64,000 bases of DNA from Lachnospiraceae bacterium UBA7076 (GTDB taxonomy: Bacteria; Bacillota; Clostridia; Lachnospirales; Lachnospiraceae): assembly GCA_002493625.1 (NCBI GenBank), contig DKZK01000038.1:80666-144665 (forward strand), read 5' to 3'. Both the position numbers and the translations under genes were made by a program. Each line of letters opens with the position of its first letter. The stretch's first letter is position 1. Shown one piece after another: positions 10,501 to 17,825 of this stretch. The notes under the pieces are model-generated. The model ran no database searches. It was not told the origin of the DNA and worked only from the letters and a program-made list of their open reading frames with translations.

Positions 10501-10540
10501 GATTATTTAGTTTTTTAAGCATTTTTTTAATCTTTTTCAA
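7523..10540 (-). CDS. Very large GspK/PilX-like prepilin lacking Glu5 (1005 aa)
   Basis: The N-terminus has a lysine-rich leader ending NNQG, then SSVVMVVAALGFIGIIVGAL, a pilin-like helix. The fifth mature residue is Met, not Glu. Loss of Glu5 is characteristic of the GspK/PilX subunit that caps the minor pilin complex, usually about 300 aa, so this protein is roughly three times larger. The rest is rich in short Gly/Ser/Thr strands (for example DTVIVPGTIAVMNSGNLSIY at about 335-360) suggesting a repetitive beta domain. The start is TTG 10538-10540, immediately after the TAG of the previous gene; GGGGG in the end of that gene serves as ribosome binding site, implying translational coupling. 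The tip-adhesin role is inferred. Confidence 0.75.
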   Translation of the reverse strand: MKKIKKMLKKLNNQGSSVVMVVAALGFIGIIVGALLMAAGYTYKQKLQDLNARDNFYYVEQAMNEIYAGVGSKTAENMQEAYIYTVENMVYFDLQTGTYKNRTDEQANLMFKEKFMELLSANPDFVDSVVADSLSQYITNSSVVLDASRLYVERIDADLDGKIESIIIKNVTLTRTANYNRSQANGAYTQRLSTDIVIGQPDFNVAFNASTSGYSNLFQFATVADMGIEINQPAGNTLTISGNVYAGADYYNKKYNESTYKADVSDGDKTFTGTYSGEDVSYDHGSVTSKRYVEGDSPMNTYFNSYSTLNDPENAGLRDYYDGVNQRSANSGIYVNGSTVSILADTVIVPGTIAVMNSGNLSIYGKSGTATSESEVWTDNIVLDGTSRKITTQTTAGEPEINYQGATALIRAELFVKDDTEINATGATFQLKGSYYGYGDSTAKDERDFIPTVLTENFQIENADGTVENRGHYNSSAIIVNGEHSLLNLEDTNTIYLAGRSYIELSKQVAQTETVESDENGRQETVIRQTYTYTPMSPDNLLTDAVNDTVYIRDYKTGESISLKSNQKAYIPVLYTGVPELKEIAVGGSTTVMRYSAKLHTALKDTPLFDKYFPDIPFVSIDANGTRNTRIPCVMQLVSGKKYYYIDFETAYDMLVAFNPSAVDEYASAQYYAAAFIKDYVAVLNGTFSPEDENYAQYLVDIRDYEDFEAGNILLPEMDNALNVNPVNVYSSGAITSKNGTSFDMITKNSQADINSLLSSQSVTQTTAGANTELQGAGTAIRFSDDLDVEYELVKWNLGHFDSATDPEVLYIKDLLNDSAFGVGSITPINKYINIRLVQADNGPIGDLRPAKANETGNEPGVLKLESGYSVWVNNGISSGAGDNANVHISTTDAKGIVKGIVITKGDVYFDASVRSFEGLIVAGGKVYINSNLSTFTASPEICRSIIRECQLSSDDKCKYLLSLFKGYEDSSIEDLTQPGMDKRTIDTIEYSDVVSFDNWMKNVE

Positions 10541-12151
10541 CTAATTTTCCCCCTTTGCTCCAGTAAGTTTTATTTGAGTTACCATTTTGTTATCCGTATC
10601 CTTCGGCGTAAGCTTTACCGTTACGGTAAGCAGCCTGTCAGCATATCTTGTGTCCTCCTCAAGCAGCTTTATGTTACTGTAGTCGTAGTCTTGTCTTATT
10701 ACAGCCACCTGATTTTCAGGTTTTGAAGAATCTGTTACAACATCACTGATTGTATCACGGGCATCAACCTTAAACTGGTTATGGTCAATCTCTTTATCAC
10801 CTGTGTGCGTTGTATTGTAAAGGTTTGTATAAATATCTACCGACTTTACATTGCTGTTTATTTTGTAGATATTTATCCTTACCTTTGTAGAACCACCGTG
10901 TGTCGTATAATATGCATGCGCATCATCCATACCATCATTATATGCGGTACTGCTCTGATCCGCCGTAGGCTTATAGAGATAAAGCTTAACCGGTGTTCCG
11001 TCAGCATTTTCAACATAATTGTCTATTATGATGTCATCATCAGACGCATATCGAACCAATGTGCCACCACCTCCATATGTGTATTCAGTAACATATGGCT
11101 GATATTCAAAATATATATCAGGACATCTGTCGGTATAAAATTTCTGTGAAAATACATTGTAGCTTAAGGTTTCATCTACGCTTGCACTCCCACCGTTTTC
11201 TATCAGTGATGCTATGGAGTAAGAGCTGTGATAGTATACATCCGCTTTTACAACATAATAATCATCACTCTTATTACTTGGTGTGCCATTGTCATTTTCG
11301 TCTATATATATCTTTGTTACCTTTTTTAAGGAACCGGCATAATCAACAGTATTCAGTATACTGTCGTTTGACTCATGCATCATCGCCTGAAGCCATGACT
11401 CATAATCAGCTTCCTTCAGCTTATCCATGGTGATTGAGAAAAACTGTGATTCTGCCTGAGCGTCAAAGCTCTGCGCAGTTCCCGGTATAATGGCTACCTT
11501 CGTTACATCAAGGTCCTGCATGTTACCAAGGTTTGTATCATTCGGGTTATTAACCGTATCAACTTTGTTGCAGGCTACCGCACTAACAAAGCCGTTAGTG
11601 TCATATCGTACAATACTTCCTTCGTTGGTAAGCTCAAAGCCGGTCGGGAAATTAGCCAAATCAGCATCAGTAAGTCCATATGCAACTTTATATCCCTTTC
11701 CTAATACGTTCTTGGCAGCGAGCTTAGCAGAAAGGTCATCAGTTATAACTTCCCTTCCATACACATGTCTTTTTGCTCCAAGCTTCGCATCATTTAACAC
11801 GTAATGGGTTGCGGCATACTCAACCTGACCGTCAGGACCGCTGACAGACGTTCCATCCACATTATATACCTCACATACCAACGAGGAATGTTTTGTTACC
11901 GTGTTAATTCTGATGTCGTCAGCCACGTCAGCGGCATCCGAGCCGCTGGCAATATTGCTTAGGTCTGTTCTTTGAGACATTTCCAAAACATACGCAGCAT
12001 TTTCATTTATGTACTGTAATTCCTTAGCCTTTCTGCTCGTTTCAAGCGTCTGTGTAAACTGTCTCATAATAGGAACAAGAAGTACTGTTAATATGGCAAT
12101 GGCTATTATAATTTCAATAAGCGTAAAACCCTTATTTTTATTCTTTGCCAT
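10541..12151 (-). CDS. Large minor type IV prepilin, PilV/GspI position (536 aa)
   Basis: The leader MAKNKNKG precedes FTLIEIIIAIAILTVLLVPI, a canonical prepilin processing site with Glu5. I chose the ATG at 12149-12151: AGAGG lies 9 bases upstream and an alternative ATG at 12160 directly abuts that site. The globular part is about 500 residues, far larger than typical PilV/GspI proteins. It is rich in beta-type sequence, including one DENDNGTPSNKSDD stretch that could bind metal. It lies between pilO and the Glu5-less giant prepilin, so it probably belongs to the same initiation/tip complex. Confidence 0.8.
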   Translation of the reverse strand: MAKNKNKGFTLIEIIIAIAILTVLLVPIMRQFTQTLETSRKAKELQYINENAAYVLEMSQRTDLSNIASGSDAADVADDIRINTVTKHSSLVCEVYNVDGTSVSGPDGQVEYAATHYVLNDAKLGAKRHVYGREVITDDLSAKLAAKNVLGKGYKVAYGLTDADLANFPTGFELTNEGSIVRYDTNGFVSAVACNKVDTVNNPNDTNLGNMQDLDVTKVAIIPGTAQSFDAQAESQFFSITMDKLKEADYESWLQAMMHESNDSILNTVDYAGSLKKVTKIYIDENDNGTPSNKSDDYYVVKADVYYHSSYSIASLIENGGSASVDETLSYNVFSQKFYTDRCPDIYFEYQPYVTEYTYGGGGTLVRYASDDDIIIDNYVENADGTPVKLYLYKPTADQSSTAYNDGMDDAHAYYTTHGGSTKVRINIYKINSNVKSVDIYTNLYNTTHTGDKEIDHNQFKVDARDTISDVVTDSSKPENQVAVIRQDYDYSNIKLLEEDTRYADRLLTVTVKLTPKDTDNKMVTQIKLTGAKGEN

Positions 12152-12166
12152 AAATCCCATCCTCTC

Positions 12167-13276
12167 TTAATATACCTTTACGGTACCACTCTTGCTTCCA
12201 ACACTAAATCTTGGAGATGTCGCATCATCATTATCAACCTTAAAGAATACAGGAAGACTGGTCTTGTTATCAACAGTAACCTTTACTCCGTTATTGTCGT
12301 TACCATCAACCCTCTTGGATGACTCTACATAAATCTTAAGGTCTGAGGATACAATCTCCTTCTTATATGACTTATCTCCTATTGCATATGTAACAAAATT
12401 CTTGCCTTCCTCGTTGTCAACGGTAATAACCAACGTCTCAACCTCGTTAGCTCCGCTTGTTACATATGTGTCAGAACCGCCTGCTGAAACAATGATTCCG
12501 TCTGAGGTATCGTTGTTTGCATTGTTAAGAAGAATATTAACATCATGGTTGCTTACAATGGCTGCGCCGTTATCTGCATCATACTCAAAGGATGAAACAG
12601 CAACTGCGCCGCTTCCGCCATGGAATAAATTGTCCACTCCATTATTTACGTTTACGCTGACTTTATCAGCCTTTCTGTCACCGCCTGCAACACAGTAAGC
12701 ATTGATGCTTACACTACCTGTAAATGTATCTGTCTCTGAATTGTATGACATTGTAAGAGATGAAACATTCATTCTGTACTTGTATGCCATAACATAATCA
12801 ATCAAATCCTTGATGCCCTCATATGAGCCGGTATATGAAACAGGAAACGCTGCTTTGTAGCACGTATAGCTGTCCGGTGTAATCTCAACTTCCGATGAAC
12901 CCTGGGCAGCACCGGAGCCAAGCACATAAAACAACTCAGGCCTTCCCAGACCAACATTGTTTACATCAAACTGCTTTACGCCTTCGTCCTTATTTATACC
13001 CTTCACGAACATAACGCTTATCTCCTGGTCAAGGGTTGCAGGAAAGTATGCTATCTCATCCTCAAAATCAGCCCTGTACATTGCAGTGTCTGCCAGATAC
13101 TGATCTTTTTTCTGCGCCTTGGCACTCAGGTCGTCATATCTTGCCTGAAGGGTATTTATCTCCGCCTGTATGGAATCCTTATCATCCATATTAGGCTTAT
13201 ACACATAAAGGTAAACTCCACCAACTATAACTACGGAGAGTAATACTAATAATATACTTATATTTGCTTTTGACAT
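12167..13276 (-). CDS. pilO: PilO-like inner-membrane alignment protein with C-terminal extension
   Basis: A bitopic membrane protein with a short cytoplasmic start, one membrane helix (about residues 7-25), a coiled coil (33-65) and a ferredoxin-like PilO core to about residue 200. This layout and the position directly after pilMN identify it as PilO, which with PilM and PilN links the cytoplasmic motors to the pilus. It is 369 aa, whereas PilO is usually about 200. The extra 170 residues are Asn/Asp/Val-rich, extracellular by topology, and resemble no domain I can name. GGGGGGAA precedes the ATG. Confidence 0.8.
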   Translation of the reverse strand: MSKANISILLVLLSVVIVGGVYLYVYKPNMDDKDSIQAEINTLQARYDDLSAKAQKKDQYLADTAMYRADFEDEIAYFPATLDQEISVMFVKGINKDEGVKQFDVNNVGLGRPELFYVLGSGAAQGSSEVEITPDSYTCYKAAFPVSYTGSYEGIKDLIDYVMAYKYRMNVSSLTMSYNSETDTFTGSVSINAYCVAGGDRKADKVSVNVNNGVDNLFHGGSGAVAVSSFEYDADNGAAIVSNHDVNILLNNANNDTSDGIIVSAGGSDTYVTSGANEVETLVITVDNEEGKNFVTYAIGDKSYKKEIVSSDLKIYVESSKRVDGNDNNGVKVTVDNKTSLPVFFKVDNDDATSPRFSVGSKSGTVKVY

Positions 13277-13294
13277 GTTCTATTCCCCCCTTTT

Positions 13295-14938
13295 CTACTC
13301 TGCTGTTTCTTCCGTGGTCTCTTCGGTTGCTTCAGTTGTTTCTTCCTCTGTTTCCACAAGAGCTTTCGGATTTGTATTTACATATACCGCCGTAACAGAA
13401 AATTCATATGATATCTGTCCTGATGATTCATCAACCTTCTTGGAAATGGATGCCACATATGCATCATCAATACATTCTATGGTCTTAAGCTGCATGATAA
13501 AATCAGCGATTGAATCATAGTCAGCAGATACACACGGAATATTTACACCCTCATTGGCAGATGTAAAGCCTGTTACAACTACTGTTGTAGGTATCTTTGC
13601 CTCAAGCTCGCTTATGAATGTTCTTAAATTTTCATTTAACTGATATGTAGCATTGTACATAGCTATAACATCCATATATTCAGCCTTAGCCTGATCGTGT
13701 TCTGTAATAACTCGTTCTATGTCCGATATGGCGGCAATCTTTGAATTAAGATTATCCCGCTCCTCCTCAGCGTCTTTTTTCTCCTTGATTGAATAAAAAG
13801 CAAGACCTGCTCCTGCAATCGCCGCTATAACGGTAAGGGCAACAAACGGTGCAAGGCTTATGCCTGAGCCGCCCTTTACCTTTGCCGTCGGGTCAATCAC
13901 ATCAAAGCCCATAGGCGCAAATGCAGCTCCTATGGAGGTTACAAGATATACCGGATTATAAACCTTAAGGTCGATGCTCGGGTCAAACTTGATATTGTAA
14001 AGACTGTCCATAATACGTACATTTACATTTAACTGTATCTTGAACAGTCCGTCGATACCTTTTATAAGGGCACCGTCACCTGTAAGGAAAACATCATCAA
14101 TCGGCTTTTCCGGATTCTTACTTGCGTAATAATCCATGACACGCCCGATATTGTTAATCAGGTACCGGAATGCGCCCGTCGCCTCATTATCATCAAAATC
14201 AACCGTTATCAGTCTGTCGTTCTGAAGAAGTGTCATGGCCGTGGTAGCATCCACGCCCTTTTCGTCCATAATTACATTTACTACTGAATTTGTACCGTAT
14301 GGTACCGTTCTTTGCAGAAGGAGGTTATCACCCTGTACGATATTCAGTACAGTTGATTCACTTCCTAACTGGATTACCATGGTTGTCGCATTAGCGCTTG
14401 TCTGTGTCTTAATAAGCTGAAGCATTGCATTACCTATGTAATCAACACCCACTACGTTTAAGCCTGCAAGACCTGCAAGCTCATAGTAGGACTTAACCAT
14501 CTGCGTAGGTGCAGCAACGGCAAGAACTCTTATCTGCTTATTGTTTTCCGCGTCCACTACTGTCTCAAGGACAGAATGAGAAACCACATAATCCTCTATA
14601 TTTACAGGGAAATACTCTGACGAGTTTGCATTTATGATTCCTCTGATTTTATTCGGTTTTACGAAAGGTACTACAACCTCTCTGTTTACAATCTTCGCAG
14701 AGGAAAGAACAAATATTGCATTCTTATTGGAAATGCCTCTGCTGGAAAGCTGCTCCCTGATAGCTGACGCCATTCTGTCGGCATCCTTTATGGTGCCATC
14801 CTCGTAAGCATCTTCAGGTGTTTCAAAAATAAGTACATTGTGAATGTTTGTCTGTTTTTTCTGAGAAACAGTTAACTCAATAATCGTGATACTTTCATTT
14901 GTGATATCGATAGATAGCACTTTGTTTGTTTTCGCCAT
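13295..14938 (-). CDS. pilMN: PilM-PilN fusion protein
   Basis: Residues 1 to about 340 are an actin-like PilM (LSIDITNESITIIEL near the start, an FVLSS segment, VDYIGNAML, and FLTGDGALIKGI as the late nucleotide-binding strand). A membrane helix follows (about 362-383), then a coiled coil and a PilN-type ferredoxin fold to about 525. Usually PilM and PilN are separate and the PilN N-terminal tail binds PilM; here they are joined. Fused pilMN is known from Clostridioides difficile. The protein ends in an acidic Glu/Thr repeat tail. It forms the cytoplasmic/inner-membrane ring with PilO, encoded 18 bases downstream. Confidence 0.88.
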   Translation of the reverse strand: MAKTNKVLSIDITNESITIIELTVSQKKQTNIHNVLIFETPEDAYEDGTIKDADRMASAIREQLSSRGISNKNAIFVLSSAKIVNREVVVPFVKPNKIRGIINANSSEYFPVNIEDYVVSHSVLETVVDAENNKQIRVLAVAAPTQMVKSYYELAGLAGLNVVGVDYIGNAMLQLIKTQTSANATTMVIQLGSESTVLNIVQGDNLLLQRTVPYGTNSVVNVIMDEKGVDATTAMTLLQNDRLITVDFDDNEATGAFRYLINNIGRVMDYYASKNPEKPIDDVFLTGDGALIKGIDGLFKIQLNVNVRIMDSLYNIKFDPSIDLKVYNPVYLVTSIGAAFAPMGFDVIDPTAKVKGGSGISLAPFVALTVIAAIAGAGLAFYSIKEKKDAEEERDNLNSKIAAISDIERVITEHDQAKAEYMDVIAMYNATYQLNENLRTFISELEAKIPTTVVVTGFTSANEGVNIPCVSADYDSIADFIMQLKTIECIDDAYVASISKKVDESSGQISYEFSVTAVYVNTNPKALVETEEETTEATEETTEETAE

Positions 14939-14984
14939 TCCTTATAGCCTCCCTCGCTAATCAGTGATTTAAAATTTCGGTGGA

Positions 14985-15746
14985 TTACATAATCGTCCAC
15001 ATACTCAGGTACCAGCTTACAAGCTGCTCACCCCATATCATTGCTATATATACGCCCATGGATAAATACGGGCCAAAAGCCAACACTCTGTCAGCCTTTT
15101 TAACAGCCATCAATGTGAGATGTATAATGGATCCCACGACACATCCCAGCAAAAATGCTATAATATTAAGCTTCCAGCCAAGTAGTAAGCCGGTTGCCGC
15201 CATAAGCTTTATGTCACCACCGCCCATAGCTCTTCCTTTCGAAAAAAGCAGAAGCAATAGCAAAAAACCGCTGACCGCAAATAAACCGATTACATACTGA
15301 CTCCAGTTACCCAAATCGGTAACGAGTCTAATCAGACCTAAAAGAAAAATAAATATGTTAAATCCCAACGGGATTTCCTTTGTGCGCCAGTCAATAAAGC
15401 TCAGCGCTATCAAGGCAGAAGTACACAGGCAGTAAAGTATCGTATCTATGCTAAGACCATGTGCGAGGTAAATCCCGGCATACAGCAGTCCGTTCAGCCC
15501 TTCAACAATCGGGTACTGACAGGATATATGTACTTTACAGTACCTGCACTTTCCACCTAAAAATAAATAACTAAAAAGCGGAAACAAGTCATACCATGCA
15601 AGGGTATGTCCACATTCCATACAGTGAGATCTTTTTTTCGCCAGACTCTCCTTCAAAGGAGTGCGTATTATAACAACATTCAGGAAGCTCCCGATAACAA
15701 TACCATATATGAAAAATATAACAGAAAAAAGTATCAGTTCTCCCAT
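14985..15746 (-). CDS. pilD: Type IV prepilin peptidase / N-methyltransferase PilD
   Basis: A polytopic membrane enzyme of 253 aa that cleaves prepilins after the conserved Gly and methylates the new N-terminus. The cytoplasmic zinc loop has two Cys pairs, MECGH and KCRYC. The catalytic aspartates lie in SFIDWRTKEIP and in GGGDIKLMAATGLLLGW, the GxGD motif of this aspartyl protease family. Length and order of elements match full-length PilD. AAGGG lies 6 bases before the ATG. It follows the major pilin and precedes pilMN, and should process all five prepilin-like proteins here. Confidence 0.93.
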   Translation of the reverse strand: MGELILFSVIFFIYGIVIGSFLNVVIIRTPLKESLAKKRSHCMECGHTLAWYDLFPLFSYLFLGGKCRYCKVHISCQYPIVEGLNGLLYAGIYLAHGLSIDTILYCLCTSALIALSFIDWRTKEIPLGFNIFIFLLGLIRLVTDLGNWSQYVIGLFAVSGFLLLLLLFSKGRAMGGGDIKLMAATGLLLGWKLNIIAFLLGCVVGSIIHLTLMAVKKADRVLAFGPYLSMGVYIAMIWGEQLVSWYLSMWTIM

Positions 15747-15780
15747 GTCATGCCCTTCGTCTCACTTTTTTAAATACAGC

Positions 15781-15812
15781 TAAATTCCACCTGGCGAATC
15801 AGGTGGAATTTA
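15781..15812 (-). terminator. Perfect hairpin between pilA and pilD
   Basis: TAAATTCCACCTG (15781-15793) and CAGGTGGAATTTA (15800-15812) form a perfect 13-bp stem with a 6-base loop, 20 bases after the pilA stop on the minus strand. The following sequence on that strand is only weakly T-rich, so it may be a partial terminator or an RNA-stabilising structure. Either would let the major pilin be made in excess over the downstream assembly genes. The attenuator role is inferred. Confidence 0.7.
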
Positions 15813-15831
15813 ACCGTAGCATGTTTAAATC

Positions 15832-16356
15832 TTACTGGTAGTATGAGCAAATTTCAGGAACAAGCTCATAAGTTAAAGCAGTATCAGTATTAGTTTTGCA
15901 AAGACCTACCTTGATAGTGCCCTGATTTGAACAAGTAACCATCCAGAATTTAGGTACGTTTGTTCCGTCAGCCGCCTTCTTGTACTTAATCTTAGGCATA
16001 TTCTCGCCGATGTTCTTTGCGATTTCCTTCTCAGCATTAGCTCTGTCACCTGTTACAAGGTCAGTAGTAGGCTTTGTAATCTTAACACCAGTTGTCTGTG
16101 TTTTGCCAGGTTCAACTATAATAATACCTGTAATTTCATCAGTTCCGCTTGTAAGCACCTCATAGCTTTGCTCATTTGCCATAGCTGTCTCAACAGCAGT
16201 CTTGATAGTCTTAGCTGCTGAAACGTCATTTGACTTTCTTGACTTATCAATGTATCTGATAAGTGCCGGTGCAATAGCTCCTGCAAGAATAGCCATAATA
16301 GCTATAACGATGATAAGCTCAACGAGTGAGAAACCTTTGTTGTTTGTTTTTTTCAT
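15832..16356 (-). CDS. pilA: Major type IV pilin PilA
   Basis: A 174-aa prepilin with leader MKKTNNKG, then FSLVELIIVIAIMAILAGAI, giving a PilD site, mature N-terminal Phe and Glu5. The hydrophobic helix packs in the pilus core and continues into an amphipathic helix up to about residue 65. It is the smallest prepilin of the cluster and directly follows pilC, as expected for the shaft subunit. The C-terminal third has three Cys (VTCS, GLCK, PEICS), of which two could form a disulfide. AAGGAGAG precedes the ATG. Confidence 0.88.
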   Translation of the reverse strand: MKKTNNKGFSLVELIIVIAIMAILAGAIAPALIRYIDKSRKSNDVSAAKTIKTAVETAMANEQSYEVLTSGTDEITGIIIVEPGKTQTTGVKITKPTTDLVTGDRANAEKEIAKNIGENMPKIKYKKAADGTNVPKFWMVTCSNQGTIKVGLCKTNTDTALTYELVPEICSYYQ

Positions 16357-16420
16357 AAATAAATCTCTCCTTTTCTATATATTTTTTATGATATAAAACC
16401 GCTGTCCTCGCCCAGCGATG

Positions 16421-16439
16421 TATATCCGATCCGGATATA
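16421..16439. promoter_or_regulatory. Palindrome in the pilC-pilA leader
   Basis: TATATCCG (16421-16428) and CGGATATA (16432-16439) are 8-base inverted arms with a 3-base centre. They lie just after the pilC stop and 65 bases before pilA. An operator, RNA-processing hairpin or chance palindrome are all possible. Confidence 0.35.
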
Positions 16440-16441
16440 TT

Positions 16442-17644
16442 TTAGTAATTGTCGATGGCGTCGTACATACCAAGCATAGGTGAATAGATAGCAAGCACGA
16501 TACCTCCGACGGTAACACCCATAACTACTATGATAAGCGGCTCCATCATGGCTGTAAGGGCATCCGTTGCGTTGTTTACCTCCATCTCGTAGTAATCCGC
16601 AACCTTATCCATCATGTCCTCAATGTTACCTGTCTCCTCTCCTATCTTCGTCATCTGTGAAAGCATAGGAGGGAAAATCTCCATATCTCTTATTGGTTTT
16701 GAAAGAGGAACGCCCTTTGCCACCTGTGTCTTGGCGTCCAAAAGCCCCTCTCTGATTATCTTATTGTTCTGCATCCTTGCAACCTGCTCTATGGCATCCA
16801 TAAGAGGAACACCGGAGCCCATAAGCGTGCTTAAGGTTCTTGCAAAGGTTGCCGCTGCCGACTTGACCGTAAGATTACCAAACAGCGGTGCCTTAATGGC
16901 TATGCTTGAGTAAAGCTGTGCGCCGGAAGGAGTCTTGCCGTACTGTACAAGTCCGAATATGACAGCCGCTATAATAAGCGCAAGCACGATGCCGTGATGC
17001 TGTAAAAATTCACTGAAGTTTACAAGCATCTGGGTAGGCTTCGGAAGCTCCGAGCCAAGATCCTCAAACATATCTGCAAATGTAGGTACAACTCCTACAA
17101 GAAGAACTACTACTACGGCAATGACAACTATAAGTATAACTATAGGATATGTCATGGCACCCTTAACCTTGGATTTTAATTTGTTGGCATTCTCAAAGTG
17201 AGTAGTAAGTCTCTCAAAGGAGGTCTCCAGGCTACCTGAAATCTCACCGGCAGCAACCATGTTTATAAATATAGGAGGAAAAACCTTAGGGTTAAGCCTG
17301 AATGCATCTGCAAGGGCTCCTCCCTTCTGAACATATGCCTGCGCTTCCCTGATCGCTCTTTGCAGTGCCTTGTTCTCAATCTGATCCCCCATCATCTCAA
17401 GGGCTGAAATCATGGTAACGCCGGCATTCAGCACGGAACCGAACTGCTTACAGAAAACTGCCAGATCCTGATCCTTTACTTTCTTGCCCTTACCCTTCTT
17501 ACCGGTCCCCTGTTCCTTAATCTCCTGGACTATAAAGCCCTCGGATTTAAGCTTCTCTTTTGCTTTTTCTTCGTTTACGGCCTCAACGGTACCTTTCTTG
17601 GGTTTACCGCTTTTGTCCATAACCTTGTAATTATATTGTGCCAT
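16442..17644 (-). CDS. pilC: Type IV pilus inner-membrane platform protein PilC
   Basis: A 400-aa GspF/PilC family protein. It starts with the typical MAQYNYKVMDKSGKPKKGTV domain, followed by two GspF repeats (about 68-190 and 270-390). Membrane helices are visible at about 170-190, 218-238 and 370-392. It forms the membrane platform turned by PilB and PilT so that pilins are inserted or removed. A GGAGG site precedes the ATG. It is separated from pilT by about 180 bases that contain its own promoter. Confidence 0.94.
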   Translation of the reverse strand: MAQYNYKVMDKSGKPKKGTVEAVNEEKAKEKLKSEGFIVQEIKEQGTGKKGKGKKVKDQDLAVFCKQFGSVLNAGVTMISALEMMGDQIENKALQRAIREAQAYVQKGGALADAFRLNPKVFPPIFINMVAAGEISGSLETSFERLTTHFENANKLKSKVKGAMTYPIVILIVVIAVVVVLLVGVVPTFADMFEDLGSELPKPTQMLVNFSEFLQHHGIVLALIIAAVIFGLVQYGKTPSGAQLYSSIAIKAPLFGNLTVKSAAATFARTLSTLMGSGVPLMDAIEQVARMQNNKIIREGLLDAKTQVAKGVPLSKPIRDMEIFPPMLSQMTKIGEETGNIEDMMDKVADYYEMEVNNATDALTAMMEPLIIVVMGVTVGGIVLAIYSPMLGMYDAIDNY

Positions 17645-17705
17645 CTCATATCCTCCGACCCAAATTTAAAAATGAACAAAATGTTAACAATATGTATCTA
17701 AGTTG

Positions 17706-17734
17706 ATAATACACTATTTTAATATTTTTTGCAA
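17706..17734 (-). promoter_or_regulatory. Sigma-A-type promoter upstream of pilC
   Basis: On the minus strand TTGCAA (17729-17734) and TATTAT (17706-17711) are separated by 17 bases, about 60 bases upstream of the pilC start. This would let pilC-pilA and the downstream genes be transcribed independently of the pilB-pilT motors. Confidence 0.5.
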
Positions 17735-17825
17735 TAAATATAAAGATAAAGATTATATTTTGTGCAATTTTAACAGAAATATCACAAAACGCACCCGTCA
17801 AAGCCTTGCTATTATGTGATTTTTC

